64,000 bases of DNA from Slackia heliotrinireducens DSM 20476 (GTDB lineage: Bacteria; Actinomycetota; Coriobacteriia; Coriobacteriales; Eggerthellaceae). The stretch spans positions 744,001 through 808,000 of the forward strand of contig NC_013165.1 in the NCBI RefSeq assembly GCF_000023885.1. Direction: 5' to 3'. Of the stretch, positions 44,611 to 53,265 are shown piece by piece (within the stretch, counting starts at the first letter, position 1; each line of letters starts with the position of its first letter). The notes beneath the pieces are model-generated. The model saw only the letters and a list, made by a program, of their open reading frames with translations, ran no database searches and was not told the origin of the DNA. The position numbers and the translations under genes are program-made.

Positions 44611-45774
44611 ATTAGTACTACAAAGAACATATCAACGGTCGTCGTCGCCTTCGCGCTGGCATTCGTGCTAGGCGCGTTCGGCGCTGCCACCGCATATGCA
44701 GACACCGTGTCTGCGGCGCAGTCCGATTTGGATGCGGCTGAAGAGCGCCTTGCTGAAATCACCGAGGAATACGAAGCCATCCAGGCAGAAGTTGACGATT
44801 TGCAGGCGCAGATCGATGAGGCTACCGTAGGCGTCATGGAGGCCCAGGAGGCCGTCCGCCTGGGTAAGGAAAACCTTGCCCACGACGCAATCTACAGCTA
44901 CAAGGGCGGTGGCGTTTCCCTGCTGGGCATCGTGCTGGGATCCCAGAACCTCGATGACCTGGTGAAGAACATCTCCTATCTCGACGCCATCGAGGGCGCA
45001 CAGATGGACGCCATCGAAGAGCAGCAGCGACTGAACGACGAGTTCCAGGCGGCTCTTGACGATTTGGGTTCGAAGAAGGACCTTCAGATGGAGAAGCTTT
45101 CCGAGGCTGCCGACAAAGCGGCCGAGGCTCAGCAGGTTGTAACCACCGCTGAGCGGAATCTGCAGTCGGCGCAGGCCGAAGCTGCGGAGGCGGAGCGATT
45201 GGCTGAGCTGCAGGCCCAGGCCGAGGCTTTGGCAGCGCAGCAGGCCGAAAAAGCCGCCCAGAAGAATGCAGTTGTGGAAGAGGGCGTCGAAGAGGAACCC
45301 TCTAACGCCACGGAGGCGACAGAATCCAAGCAGGAGTCCTCCTCTGACGACGCATCCAGCGCCGACGAATCCGATGCCGACGAGTCGAGCCAGAACACCG
45401 AAAGTGACAGCACCGGCGGTGGATCGACAACCCCTGAAACCGTGTCAGACAACACCACGGGCTGGCATACTGGCACGGCATCGGCGTACGGTGCGGTAAG
45501 CGATGGCACATTGGGCGCAACGACGGCTCTGGGCAACGTGGTGACCGAATCGTCGATGGGCGTGGCCATTCCTATGTCCATGCCGAACTACACTTCCTAC
45601 ATGGGACGCAGCGTCGAAATCTCCTACAACGGGCGCACCGTCGTCGCGTATGTGGACGACTGCGGCGGCTTGTACGGACGGTCGCTTGACCTGCAGCCTG
45701 GTGTATGGGCGGCTCTTGGTGCCAGCTCCTGCTTCGATTGGGGCGTGCGCACTGTTAGCTACCGTTTCCTGTAA
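44611..45774 (+). CDS. Secreted coiled-coil protein with RlpA-like double-psi barrel
   Basis: About 387 residues. Frame and composition demand a signal peptide STTKNISTVVVAFALAF..ATAYA; its only plausible initiation codon is ATT at 44611, since no ATG, GTG or TTG lies in frame before GTG 44665, which would cut off the basic n-region. After cleavage comes a long coiled coil (about 40-215) like that of PcsB/CwlO-type peptidoglycan factors. A Ser/Asp/Glu-rich linker and a C-terminal double-psi beta-barrel follow, with TGTASAYG and VVAYVDDCG, as in RlpA/expansin-like proteins. It probably acts on the cell wall. If GTG 44665 is the start, the protein has 369 residues. Confidence 0.75.
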   Translation: MSTTKNISTVVVAFALAFVLGAFGAATAYADTVSAAQSDLDAAEERLAEITEEYEAIQAEVDDLQAQIDEATVGVMEAQEAVRLGKENLAHDAIYSYKGGGVSLLGIVLGSQNLDDLVKNISYLDAIEGAQMDAIEEQQRLNDEFQAALDDLGSKKDLQMEKLSEAADKAAEAQQVVTTAERNLQSAQAEAAEAERLAELQAQAEALAAQQAEKAAQKNAVVEEGVEEEPSNATEATESKQESSSDDASSADESDADESSQNTESDSTGGGSTTPETVSDNTTGWHTGTASAYGAVSDGTLGATTALGNVVTESSMGVAIPMSMPNYTSYMGRSVEISYNGRTVVAYVDDCGGLYGRSLDLQPGVWAALGASSCFDWGVRTVSYRFL

Positions 45775-45794
45775 CGCGGCTTCGCCGATACACG

Positions 45795-45837
45795 AACACG
45801 CGAGCCCGTCGGTTACCCGGCGGGCTCGTTGCGTGTA
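45795..45837 (+). terminator. Terminator after the cell-wall protein gene
   Basis: ACGCGAGCCCG..CGG pairs with CCG..CGGGCTCGTTGCGT around TTAC; the stem is strong and the tail only weakly T-rich. Confidence 0.55.
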
Positions 45838-45876
45838 AAGAGCTTGAGGGAATGCGGTTTCGCCGCGCCAATGGGT

Positions 45877-46152
45877 TTATTGGCCGTCGCTTTCGGAATC
45901 GGAGCCTTGAGTTTTGCTGCTGGCTTTAGAGATGCCTTTCAGCAGCTGGCCGACGTTAACGTCGAGCGCATCGGCAATATCAAGAAGCCTTGCCAGGTTC
46001 GGAATCTCCTCGCCGCTTTCGACTTTTGAAATGTAGCTATGGTCAGACATGCCGATCATGGCGCCGAGCTGTTCCTGAGACATGCCGCAGTCTCTTCTCG
46101 CCGCAATGATGGCTTGGCTTATGGAAAACAGTCTTTTATCGGTCTCTTTCAT
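45877..46152 (-). CDS. XRE-family regulator (copy 1)
   Basis: A 91-residue helix-turn-helix protein: GMSQEQLGAMIGMSDHSYIS (about 24-43) with helix 3, then KVESGEEIPNLARLLDIADAL. It is a paralogue of the protein encoded at 46281-46550, with the same MSDH(S)xISK motif. No Shine-Dalgarno precedes the ATG. An 18-bp palindrome 34 bases upstream is identical to that of its paralogue. Confidence 0.85.
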   Translation of the reverse strand: MKETDKRLFSISQAIIAARRDCGMSQEQLGAMIGMSDHSYISKVESGEEIPNLARLLDIADALDVNVGQLLKGISKASSKTQGSDSESDGQ

Positions 46153-46185
46153 GGTTCATAGGTTAAAGCAACAAAAGAGCAAGTA

Positions 46186-46203
46186 TGTGAGCTATAGGGC
46201 ACA
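46186..46203. promoter_or_regulatory. Shared XRE operator, copy 1
   Basis: TGTGAGCTATAGGGCACA: TGTG-N2-CTATAG-N2-CACA, an imperfect palindrome 34 bases before the start codon of copy 1. The same 18 bases recur at 46583. Confidence 0.65.
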
Positions 46204-46280
46204 ATCGCTCCATTCGCGTAAAATTGCAAAAAGAGCAGTGCATTCATTTCCTATCGATTTGGGGCGGGATGGCGACGCGT

Positions 46281-46550
46281 TTAGTCGTTCGACGGGTCCT
46301 GGGGTTCGAACGGGGAATCGAGCTTCCGAACGTCCATGACGAAGTAGCTGATCTCGACATCCAGGGCGTCAGCCAGCGTCAAAAGCCTTTGCATGCTGGG
46401 GATACGTTTGCCGTTCTCGATTTTTGAGATGAAGCTGTGATCGGACATGTCGATCATGTGGGCCAACTGCTCCTGTGTCAGCCCATTGGTCTCGCGGGCC
46501 TTTGCGACGGCCCGTCCTACCGATAGCAGTCTTTCGTCAATCTTTCTCAT
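46281..46550 (-). CDS. XRE-family regulator (copy 2)
   Basis: An 89-residue helix-turn-helix protein (GLTQEQLAHMIDMSDHSFIS, then KIENGKRIPSMQRLLTLADAL) paralogous to its neighbour. The start is ATG 46550; an upstream ATG at 46601 would begin inside the operator. No Shine-Dalgarno is visible, as in copy 1, so both may be translated from short-leader messages. Confidence 0.85.
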   Translation of the reverse strand: MRKIDERLLSVGRAVAKARETNGLTQEQLAHMIDMSDHSFISKIENGKRIPSMQRLLTLADALDVEISYFVMDVRKLDSPFEPQDPSND

Positions 46551-46582
46551 GGTGAAAGCGTAAGGGCGATTGGAAGAAACCA

Positions 46583-46600
46583 TGTGAGCTATAGGGCACA
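46583..46600. promoter_or_regulatory. Shared XRE operator, copy 2
   Basis: Identical to the 18-bp element at 46186-46203 and at the same distance (33 bases) from the start codon. Confidence 0.65.
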
Positions 46601-46601
46601 T

Positions 46602-46957
46602 TGGGCGATTTTTCCGAAAGAATCTCTAATTAACCGTCAAAGGTGCTTACCGTGGGATGGGCTCGATCCACCGATAACGGCGCGTTTCGCCCAGACGTCC
46701 GATCGTCTATTGGCATCCGGCACCGCTCTTGTGACCGCAGCATAGCAAAAGATTAGTCGGGTGGGGCTGACGAAGTCGTCTTCACGACGATTCGAACGTT
46801 CCGTAGGCCCGGCTGCGGGATCGACTCCAGTTTCGACCCCGTCACGCCGGGGGCATGTTGCGCGTTGCTTTCGTGGTTTAGGCGTTCCAGCTGGCCTTTG
46901 GCGCGTCAAGGCGTATAATAACGAAATTCATGTTTTCGCGAGAAGCTGGGAGCCCAT
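46602..46957. other. Leader region of leuS
   Basis: No gene supported; a minus-strand open frame here has a random-looking product. A -10 box TATAAT lies at 46914-46919, 39 bases before the leuS start. Small hairpins occur (for example around 46652-46675), but the T-box consensus was not found. Confidence 0.4.
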
Positions 46958-49516
46958 ATGAAAGAGTACAACCCTCATGACATAGAGCCTCGCTGGCAGA
47001 AGGCCTGGGAGGAAGCCGACCTGTACAAGGTCGCGGACGATTCCGATCGCCCGAAGAAATACGTTCTTGAGATGTTCCCCTATCCGTCGGGCGACATCCA
47101 CATGGGCCATGCGCGCAACTACACCATTGGCGACGTGACTGCCCGTTACGCCACCATGCGCGGATTCGACGTCCTGCATCCCATGGGGTGGGATGCCTTC
47201 GGTCTGCCTGCCGAAAACGCAGCAATCAAGCGCAACAGCCACCCAGCCGTGTGGACGTACCAGAACATCGACACGCAGAAGGCCAGCTTCAAGCGCATGG
47301 GCTTCTCCTACGACTGGGACCGCATGGTCGTCGCCTGCGACCCCGAGTACTACCGCTGGGGCCAGTGGATTTTCGAACAGTTCTGGAAACGCGGTCTGGT
47401 CGAGCGCCGCAACTCGCCGGTCAACTGGTGCCCGAGCTGTGCCACTGTTCTCGCGAACGAGCAGGTCATCGAGGGTAAATGCTGGCGTTGCGATTCCGAG
47501 GTCGAGAAGCGCGACCTGACGCAGTGGTACCTCAAGATTACCGACTACGCCCAGGAACTGTTGGACGACCTGGACCAGCTGGATGGTTGGCCCGAGCGTG
47601 TCAAGCAGCAGCAGGCCAACTGGATCGGCCGCTCCGAAGGCGCCGAGGTCAAGTTCCTGCTGTGCGACGCTGACGGCAACATCCCGGCGCAGCCTGCCGA
47701 CGAAGACTATATCACCGTGTTCACCACCCGCGCAGACACCTTGTTCGGATGCAGCTTCTTCGTGCTGGCGCCGGAATACAAGGGTCTGCATGAGATGGTC
47801 TGCGGCTCCGAATACGAGAAACCGGTCATGGACCTGGTCGAGGCCTCCAAGAAAATTACGGCCGTTGAGCGTGCCCAGGGCAACCGTGAGAAGCACGGTT
47901 GCTTCACCGGCCGCTATGTGGTCAACCCCATCAACGGCGAGAAGGTGCCGGTTTGGGTGGCCGACTATGTCGTGGCCGATTACGGCACCGGCGCGGTTAT
48001 GGCCGTGCCCTGCGGCGACCAGCGCGACTTCGAGTTCGCCCGCAAGTACGACCTGCCCATCATCCCCATCATCCTGACTCAGGACGATCCGCTGTATCCG
48101 CAGCTCAAGGATGAGAAGAACCGCGTCGTGACCAAGGTCGACTGGGATGAGGCCATGGCGGCCGAAGGCATCCTGGTCCAGTCCGGCGAATACACCGGCA
48201 TGGTCGGCGGCAAGCACTCCGAAGGCGAGTCGGCCGTCGTCGCCAAGCTGGAGGAAATGGGCATGGGCGGCCGCAAGGTCGAGTTCCGCCTGCGCGATTG
48301 GCTCATCAGCCGCCAGCGCTACTGGGGTAACCCCATTCCCGCCATCCATTGTCCCGAGTGCGGCGTGGTGCCTGTTCCCGAAGAGGATCTGCCCGTGCTG
48401 CTGCCCGAGGACATCGATCTGGCCGCCGGCGAAACGCTGGCAACCCATGAGGAATTCGCGAAGTGCACCTGCCCCAAGTGCGGCGGCCCTGCGCGTCGCG
48501 AAACCGACACCATGGACACCTTCACCTGCTCCAGCTGGTATTACATGCGCTATACCGACGCCCACAACAGCGAGGCGCCCTTCGATCCGGCCAAGGCCAA
48601 CGCCTGGCTGCCCGTCGACCAGTACATCGGCGGCATCGAGCACGCCATCCTGCACCTGCTGTACAGCCGTTTCTTCACCAAGGTTCTGCGCGACTGCGGC
48701 ATGCTGAATTTCGACGAGCCTTTCAAGAACCTGCTGTGCCAGGGCATGGTGCTGGACAGCAACGGCGATGTCATGAGCAAGTCCAAGGGCAACGTGGTGA
48801 GCCCCGAGGTTATGATCGACTCCTACGGTGCCGACGCCGTGCGCGCCTACATCCTGTTCATGGCGCCGCCCGACAAGGAACTGCTCTGGAACGAGGACGG
48901 CCTGGCCGGTCTGTACAAGTTCCTGAACCGCGCCTGGCGCATCGTGAACGACCTGGTCGGTTGCGCGGACGAGAACACCTATTTCCAGGAGGCCGGCACG
49001 CAGCAGCAGATCGAGGCGGCTGCCGCCAAGCTGAAGCGTGAGCGCCACCGTGTGGTGGGCAAGGTTGCCGCCGACTTCGAACGCAACAACTTCAATACGG
49101 CCATTTCTGCCATCATGGAGCTGTGCAATGCCGCCACCGACTATCTGCGCATCACGCCGGCAGACGCCCGCGACGCTGCGCTGACCGCCGAAGTGGCCGA
49201 GGTCCTGGTTCTGCTCATGGCCCCCATCACCCCGCACTGGGCCCAGGAACTGTGGGTCACCGTGCTGGGCAAGGACGGTTTCCTGCACAAGCAGCCCTGG
49301 CCGGAATTCGATCCTGAGCAGGCTAAAGCTGGCGAGGTCGAGCTGGCTGTCCAGGTCAACGGCAAGGTGAAGGCCCGCATTACCGTGGCCGCCGACGCCG
49401 CCCAGGACGATATCGCCGCCGAAGCCCTCGAGGCTGCAAGCAAGGCAACCGAAGGCAAGAGCGTCGTGAAGACCATCGTCATTCCCGGTCGACTGGTCAA
49501 CATCGTCGTCAAATAG
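46958..49516 (+). CDS. leuS: Leucyl-tRNA synthetase
   Basis: An 852-residue class I synthetase that charges tRNA-Leu. The HIGH-type motif is [11 protein letters not shown] (41-51), the KMSKS loop is VMSKSKGN (about 604-611). The connective editing domain carries the T-rich [10 protein letters not shown] and [15 protein letters not shown]. Zinc-knuckle pairs CPECG and CPKCG flank the second half, and the anticodon-binding helices and a C-terminal domain ([11 protein letters not shown]) complete the normal bacterial length. The start follows GGGAGCCCAT. Confidence 0.98.
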   Translation: MKEYNPHDIEPRWQKAWEEADLYKVADDSDRPKKYVLEMFPYPSGDIHMGHARNYTIGDVTARYATMRGFDVLHPMGWDAFGLPAENAAIKRNSHPAVWTYQNIDTQKASFKRMGFSYDWDRMVVACDPEYYRWGQWIFEQFWKRGLVERRNSPVNWCPSCATVLANEQVIEGKCWRCDSEVEKRDLTQWYLKITDYAQELLDDLDQLDGWPERVKQQQANWIGRSEGAEVKFLLCDADGNIPAQPADEDYITVFTTRADTLFGCSFFVLAPEYKGLHEMVCGSEYEKPVMDLVEASKKITAVERAQGNREKHGCFTGRYVVNPINGEKVPVWVADYVVADYGTGAVMAVPCGDQRDFEFARKYDLPIIPIILTQDDPLYPQLKDEKNRVVTKVDWDEAMAAEGILVQSGEYTGMVGGKHSEGESAVVAKLEEMGMGGRKVEFRLRDWLISRQRYWGNPIPAIHCPECGVVPVPEEDLPVLLPEDIDLAAGETLATHEEFAKCTCPKCGGPARRETDTMDTFTCSSWYYMRYTDAHNSEAPFDPAKANAWLPVDQYIGGIEHAILHLLYSRFFTKVLRDCGMLNFDEPFKNLLCQGMVLDSNGDVMSKSKGNVVSPEVMIDSYGADAVRAYILFMAPPDKELLWNEDGLAGLYKFLNRAWRIVNDLVGCADENTYFQEAGTQQQIEAAAAKLKRERHRVVGKVAADFERNNFNTAISAIMELCNAATDYLRITPADARDAALTAEVAEVLVLLMAPITPHWAQELWVTVLGKDGFLHKQPWPEFDPEQAKAGEVELAVQVNGKVKARITVAADAAQDDIAAEALEAASKATEGKSVVKTIVIPGRLVNIVVK

Positions 49517-49527
49517 TCCATTGATCG

Positions 49528-49564
49528 AACGCCGGCCGGGACAGGTGCCTGGCCGGCGTTTTCG
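49528..49564 (+). terminator. Intrinsic terminator after leuS
   Basis: AACGCCGGCC pairs with GGCCGGCGTT, followed by TTCG; the 10-bp GC-rich stem sits between leuS and the ydcF-like gene. Confidence 0.75.
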
Positions 49565-49583
49565 TATATGAGAAAGGTCGCAT

Positions 49584-50222
49584 GTGGTCAAGGGCTTCCT
49601 CAAATTCCTCCTTGCGCTGCTGATCGCCGCCGTTGTCGTGGTGGGCGGTCTCAACGCTTGGGTCGTGATGTCCGCAACCACCGACGACTATACGTTGGAG
49701 CAGGCACAGGAGCTGGACGTGCAGGCGGAATGCATCGTCGTGCTGGGCGCCAGCGTGCTGCCGGACGGCACGCCCTCCGACATCCTGAAGGGGCGCCTTG
49801 ACGCCGCCATCGCGCTATACGAAAGCGGTGCGGCTCCCGTGATCGTCATGTCCGGCAACGGGACCGAATCCAACTACGATGAGCCTTTCCACATGAAACA
49901 ATACGCCATCGAGCAGGGCGTTCCCGCCGATGCCATCGTGCTGGACCGGGCCGGCTACCACACGTACGACACCATGTGGCGTCTGGCCAACATATACGGC
50001 GCCGACAGCTGCATCGTCATCACCCAGGAATACCACCTGTACAGGTCCGTGTTCGACGCCAAAAGCTGCGGCATGGATGCCGTCGGCGTCGTCAGCGACA
50101 ACGGCACCTACAACGACCAGTTGTGGTACGACGTGCGCGAGGTGGCCAGCCGCTGCCATGACGGGTTTTTGGCCCTGGCTGGCGCAGCCCCGGAAAACCA
50201 GATCACGCCGTTCGAATACTAG
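49584..50222 (+). CDS. YdcF/SanA-family membrane protein (DUF218)
   Basis: A 212-residue protein with one N-terminal membrane helix (about 5-25), then a DUF218 domain outside the membrane: CIVVLGASVLPDGTPSDILK, GRLDAAIALYESG, VIVMSGNGTES and ITQEYHLYRSVFDAK. SanA/YdcF relatives affect envelope integrity and vancomycin sensitivity in enterobacteria; the biochemical role is not known. The start is GTG 49584 after AGAAAGG. Confidence 0.85.
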   Translation: MVKGFLKFLLALLIAAVVVVGGLNAWVVMSATTDDYTLEQAQELDVQAECIVVLGASVLPDGTPSDILKGRLDAAIALYESGAAPVIVMSGNGTESNYDEPFHMKQYAIEQGVPADAIVLDRAGYHTYDTMWRLANIYGADSCIVITQEYHLYRSVFDAKSCGMDAVGVVSDNGTYNDQLWYDVREVASRCHDGFLALAGAAPENQITPFEY

Positions 50223-50348
50223 CTGCGGACTCGCCGGTTTCCCTTTCGGCTTTACGTCTACATTCCACATTGCCCCCAAACGGAAACCTTTACTCTTGAC
50301 AAGTAGTAGTACACTATTTGCCAGAGTTTGTTGCTGTTAGGGGGAAAC

Positions 50349-51482
50349 ATGGCAATTGCTGACGACCTCGCATTGTATGCCGTCGGATATTTCGCTCACG
50401 AAAGCCATCCGTTCAGGATGGATTCGTACTGTCTGAACACCATCCAGCGTAAAACGCCTTGCACCACCTGCTCGGACGTCTGCCCCGAACAGCTCAACAT
50501 CTCCGCGCGCAAACCCAACTGGAAGGGATGCATCAACTGCAACCTGTGCGTGACCATGTGTCCGACGGAAGCGATCCATGAGTCGACCACCTCGCTGACC
50601 AGCACGCTTTCCGCATTGGATACCGACGGCGACTATATCGTCGTGGCGTGCGACGACTACGAGGGCCATGCGGACGTGCGCTGCGCCTGCATCGGCTGCA
50701 TGCCTTGGGAACTGTTGGCCGCCATGTCCCTTTCGAAAGGCATCGTGCTCAAAACCAAAATCTGCCGCGAGTGCCCCAACGAGTTCCTTGTGGAAGAGGT
50801 CAAGGGCAAGGTGAAGAAGCTCCGTCGCTTCTTCGGGAAAGAGGAGTTCTTGCGCCGGTTCTTCACGGCCGAACCGGAGGAGGGGAAGGCCTCAGCGGGT
50901 GCCGCGAAGCGCCATGCCTTCAGCTCTGCGTTCGGCGCTGTGAAATCGGGCGCCGAGCAGATCGTCGCGGAGAATCCGCCGAAGGTGTCGCATTATCGCG
51001 CCTTGCTGTTGGAGTCCCTCGAGAGCATCCCCGAAGAGAATCGTCCCGCCGTCACATGGGAAACGCTTGTGCAGGACGGCGATTGCCGCGGTTGCATCAT
51101 CTGCGGCCGTATGTGTCCGCACGACTCCATCAAGCTCAACATTCCCGACGTGACCGCGTCGGAATACAGCAGCGTGCTTCGGGTCGGCCCCGGTGCCAAC
51201 GACACTGAGGAAACCCAGATCGAAGAGTTCCAGTATCCGCAGAGTTACATTCACGAGGCCAGCCGCTGCACCCAGTGCGGCCTGTGCTACATCAGCTGTC
51301 CCATCAGCAACATCGGCGGTTGGGATAAGATCACGACCAAGAAGGTGCCGGCATACAACGAGACGCCCATCAGCGTCAAGCTGTGCGAGAAATGCAAGCG
51401 TCCCTTCAAACCCGACAACGAAGAGGATACCGTGTGCCAAACCTGCAACCGCAGGAAATTCGGCATCGGAGGCCGCCGTTAG
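50349..51482 (+). CDS. Multi-cluster 4Fe-4S ferredoxin-type protein
   Basis: A 377-residue cytoplasmic protein with several iron-sulfur motifs: CTTCSDVCP near 40, CINCNLCVTMCP near 63, CRGCIICGRMCP near 248 and CTQCGLCYISCP near 306. In between are other Cys groups (RCACIGCMPW, KICRECP). The tail has CEKCKRPF..CQTCNRR, a rubredoxin-like zinc motif. The arrangement resembles electron-transfer proteins that serve molybdenum enzymes and the TorD-type systems of Coriobacteriia. The ATG at 50349 follows AGGGGGAAAC. It is convergent with the 12-TM regulator; the stops overlap by 4 bases. Confidence 0.82.
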   Translation: MAIADDLALYAVGYFAHESHPFRMDSYCLNTIQRKTPCTTCSDVCPEQLNISARKPNWKGCINCNLCVTMCPTEAIHESTTSLTSTLSALDTDGDYIVVACDDYEGHADVRCACIGCMPWELLAAMSLSKGIVLKTKICRECPNEFLVEEVKGKVKKLRRFFGKEEFLRRFFTAEPEEGKASAGAAKRHAFSSAFGAVKSGAEQIVAENPPKVSHYRALLLESLESIPEENRPAVTWETLVQDGDCRGCIICGRMCPHDSIKLNIPDVTASEYSSVLRVGPGANDTEETQIEEFQYPQSYIHEASRCTQCGLCYISCPISNIGGWDKITTKKVPAYNETPISVKLCEKCKRPFKPDNEEDTVCQTCNRRKFGIGGRR

Positions 51483-53041
51483 CCGATCGCGGTGTTCTGG
51501 ACCATAAGCGTGAGCTCCTGTTTGGAGTGGATGTCCAGTTTGGTGTAGATGTGCTTGCTGTGGGTACGCACCGTGTTCTCGGAGATGAACAGGTCCTCGG
51601 CGATTCGCGCAACGGTCATGCCGCGGGCGATGGCTTCCATCACCTCGGTCTCGCGGGTCGAAAGCCCGTATTGCTCCTGCAACACCAGGCACTGCTTCGA
51701 CATACGGTCGGTGATTTCTCGACCGTTCGCTTCCGCCTTTGTAACAGGGCTTTCCGGCTTGCCCTCCGGCGACGGGGTTGTTTCCGCGGCGGCATCCGGC
51801 GCGGGCGCAGGCTTCTTCTTCGTCAGCTTGATGAGCTCGACCTGCTCGGCGCGTTTTTCAGCCCGGGCGTCGCTGCGCAGATGGGCCGTCCAGACAAGGA
51901 ACAATGCCATGCCCGCCATGTACATGGCAAACAGCGATAGCATGGCGATGCTACTCAGGTTTCCAAGCTTGGATCCGTAGGCGATCCATCCCAGCACGAA
52001 ACCGATGCCTTGGGCGCCGTAAGCATAGCTTCCGAAGAATCCGTAGGCGAATACGGGGTTGATGCCGCGGTCGCGGGAAATCTGTGCGCTCTGCATCATG
52101 ATGGCCAGCACGATGATGGAGAAAAGCATGTAGGCCATGCCCGCGAACATGCTCAGGCCAACCATGCCCTGCATGAAAGGGAACACCAGCAAGCCCAAAG
52201 CCAGAATGGGGAACGACACCGTGAAGATGCGGCTGATGTCGAATCGGATGGAGAAGGTGCGCCACGCGAACAGCAGGCCGACGGCCGCCAGAAACAAACC
52301 CACCATGGACACGGAGTTGACCAGGCTGTTGACGCCGGCGTCCAGAACGGCCACGCCGCGCGCAAGGCCGCTGGCGAACCCGAGGGCGGCCACAGCAACC
52401 GCACTTGGCCAGAAGTCCTTGATTACCGTCACATACACTTGGGGATGCTGGCGGGGCACGTCTTCAAACATGGGCTGCTGGAAATCCATCTCACGTACGC
52501 ACAGGGTAAACGCCAGCGCGCAGATGGGCAGCATGACCACGGGAATGAGGAACGCCGTCAACGCGTTGGGGACCAGGTACAGCGCCATGTACAGAACGGC
52601 CGCGACCGCGCTGCCGCACAGCAGCCGGAAGTTGCCTTCGACGGGGTCGGCGGATGCGAAGTAACGTTGCCAAAGCATGAAGCCTCCGGCGCATCCCACG
52701 CCTAGCAGCACGCCGCCCGCGACGACGAATGCCATGGTGAAAGCCGGCACATACATGGCTGCGATGACGCTTGAAGACCCGAGGAAGATCATGCTGGTCA
52801 CGAGAAACACCAGCATGCGCCGTGCTCCGCCTGGAAGGAAGTAGACGCCGATGGTGCTGGATGCGAAAGCGACGAAGAAGGCGATCGACTGGGCAAGGTA
52901 GAAGATGATGGTGACTTGCTCGGTTTGGAAGCTTGCGGGCAGAAACGGGAAGACGCCGCCCCATGCCTGGGTGGCGTTGATGACCATGAACATGGCGTAT
53001 CCAAGCATGGAAATATGCGGGCGTAGCGCTTCCGTCTGCAA
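51479..53041 (-). CDS. LuxR-type regulator with 12-helix membrane domain
   Basis: A 520-residue protein. About 12 membrane helices (residues 10-400), MFS-like in spacing, are followed by a charged Lys/Pro/Ala linker and a C-terminal LuxR/GerE helix-turn-helix: LSTRETEVMEAIARGMTVARIAEDLFISENTVRTHSKHI (39 residues, about 455-493). The membrane part has no output enzyme domain, so it probably senses a ligand and releases or positions the HTH. Many such genes stand beside molybdopterin reductases in Eggerthellaceae; here the reductase operon is divergent. The start is TTG 53041 after AGAGGAGGACGGGG. Confidence 0.9.
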   Translation of the reverse strand: MQTEALRPHISMLGYAMFMVINATQAWGGVFPFLPASFQTEQVTIIFYLAQSIAFFVAFASSTIGVYFLPGGARRMLVFLVTSMIFLGSSSVIAAMYVPAFTMAFVVAGGVLLGVGCAGGFMLWQRYFASADPVEGNFRLLCGSAVAAVLYMALYLVPNALTAFLIPVVMLPICALAFTLCVREMDFQQPMFEDVPRQHPQVYVTVIKDFWPSAVAVAALGFASGLARGVAVLDAGVNSLVNSVSMVGLFLAAVGLLFAWRTFSIRFDISRIFTVSFPILALGLLVFPFMQGMVGLSMFAGMAYMLFSIIVLAIMMQSAQISRDRGINPVFAYGFFGSYAYGAQGIGFVLGWIAYGSKLGNLSSIAMLSLFAMYMAGMALFLVWTAHLRSDARAEKRAEQVELIKLTKKKPAPAPDAAAETTPSPEGKPESPVTKAEANGREITDRMSKQCLVLQEQYGLSTRETEVMEAIARGMTVARIAEDLFISENTVRTHSKHIYTKLDIHSKQELTLMVQNTAIG

Positions 53042-53142
53042 CCCCGTCCTCCTCTAATCGCTCGGAAGAAGTGTCGCAAGACTTCGCCGCGAATGCAAGC
53101 GTTAATCCAATAACACATATCACATACTCTGTCTTGAACTGG

Positions 53143-53148
53143 TAAAAT
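53143..53148 (+). promoter_or_regulatory. -10 box of the reductase operon
   Basis: TAAAAT, 7 bases ahead of the inverted repeat at 53155. Confidence 0.35.
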
Positions 53149-53154
53149 GCAAAA

Positions 53155-53173
53155 ATCACATGCGGTATGTGAT
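53155..53173. promoter_or_regulatory. Operator-like repeat before the reductase operon
   Basis: ATCACAT-GCGGT-ATGTGAT, perfect 7-bp arms; a further half-site ATCACATA is at 53119. It lies between the divergent LuxR-type regulator and the reductase, a likely binding site for that regulator. Confidence 0.55.
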
Positions 53174-53265
53174 GCCTCCGGCACCGATTTGCCGTATTTT
53201 CTGCACCAGAACGGGCAACGCAGGCCCGAAGTATTCTTGATTCTTGATACAAAAGGGGGGAACTT

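Noticed and set aside
46637-46760. tRNA-like stem and loop on the minus strand before leuS
   Set aside because: A T-arm-like hairpin is present but no matching acceptor or anticodon stems could be found.
46602-46957. T-box leader of leuS
   Set aside because: The antiterminator consensus and specifier loop were not found.
46928-49681. 917-codon open frame opposite leuS
   Set aside because: leuS is certain here; the antisense frame is open only because of the codon bias of the GC-rich gene, and its product lacks any domain.
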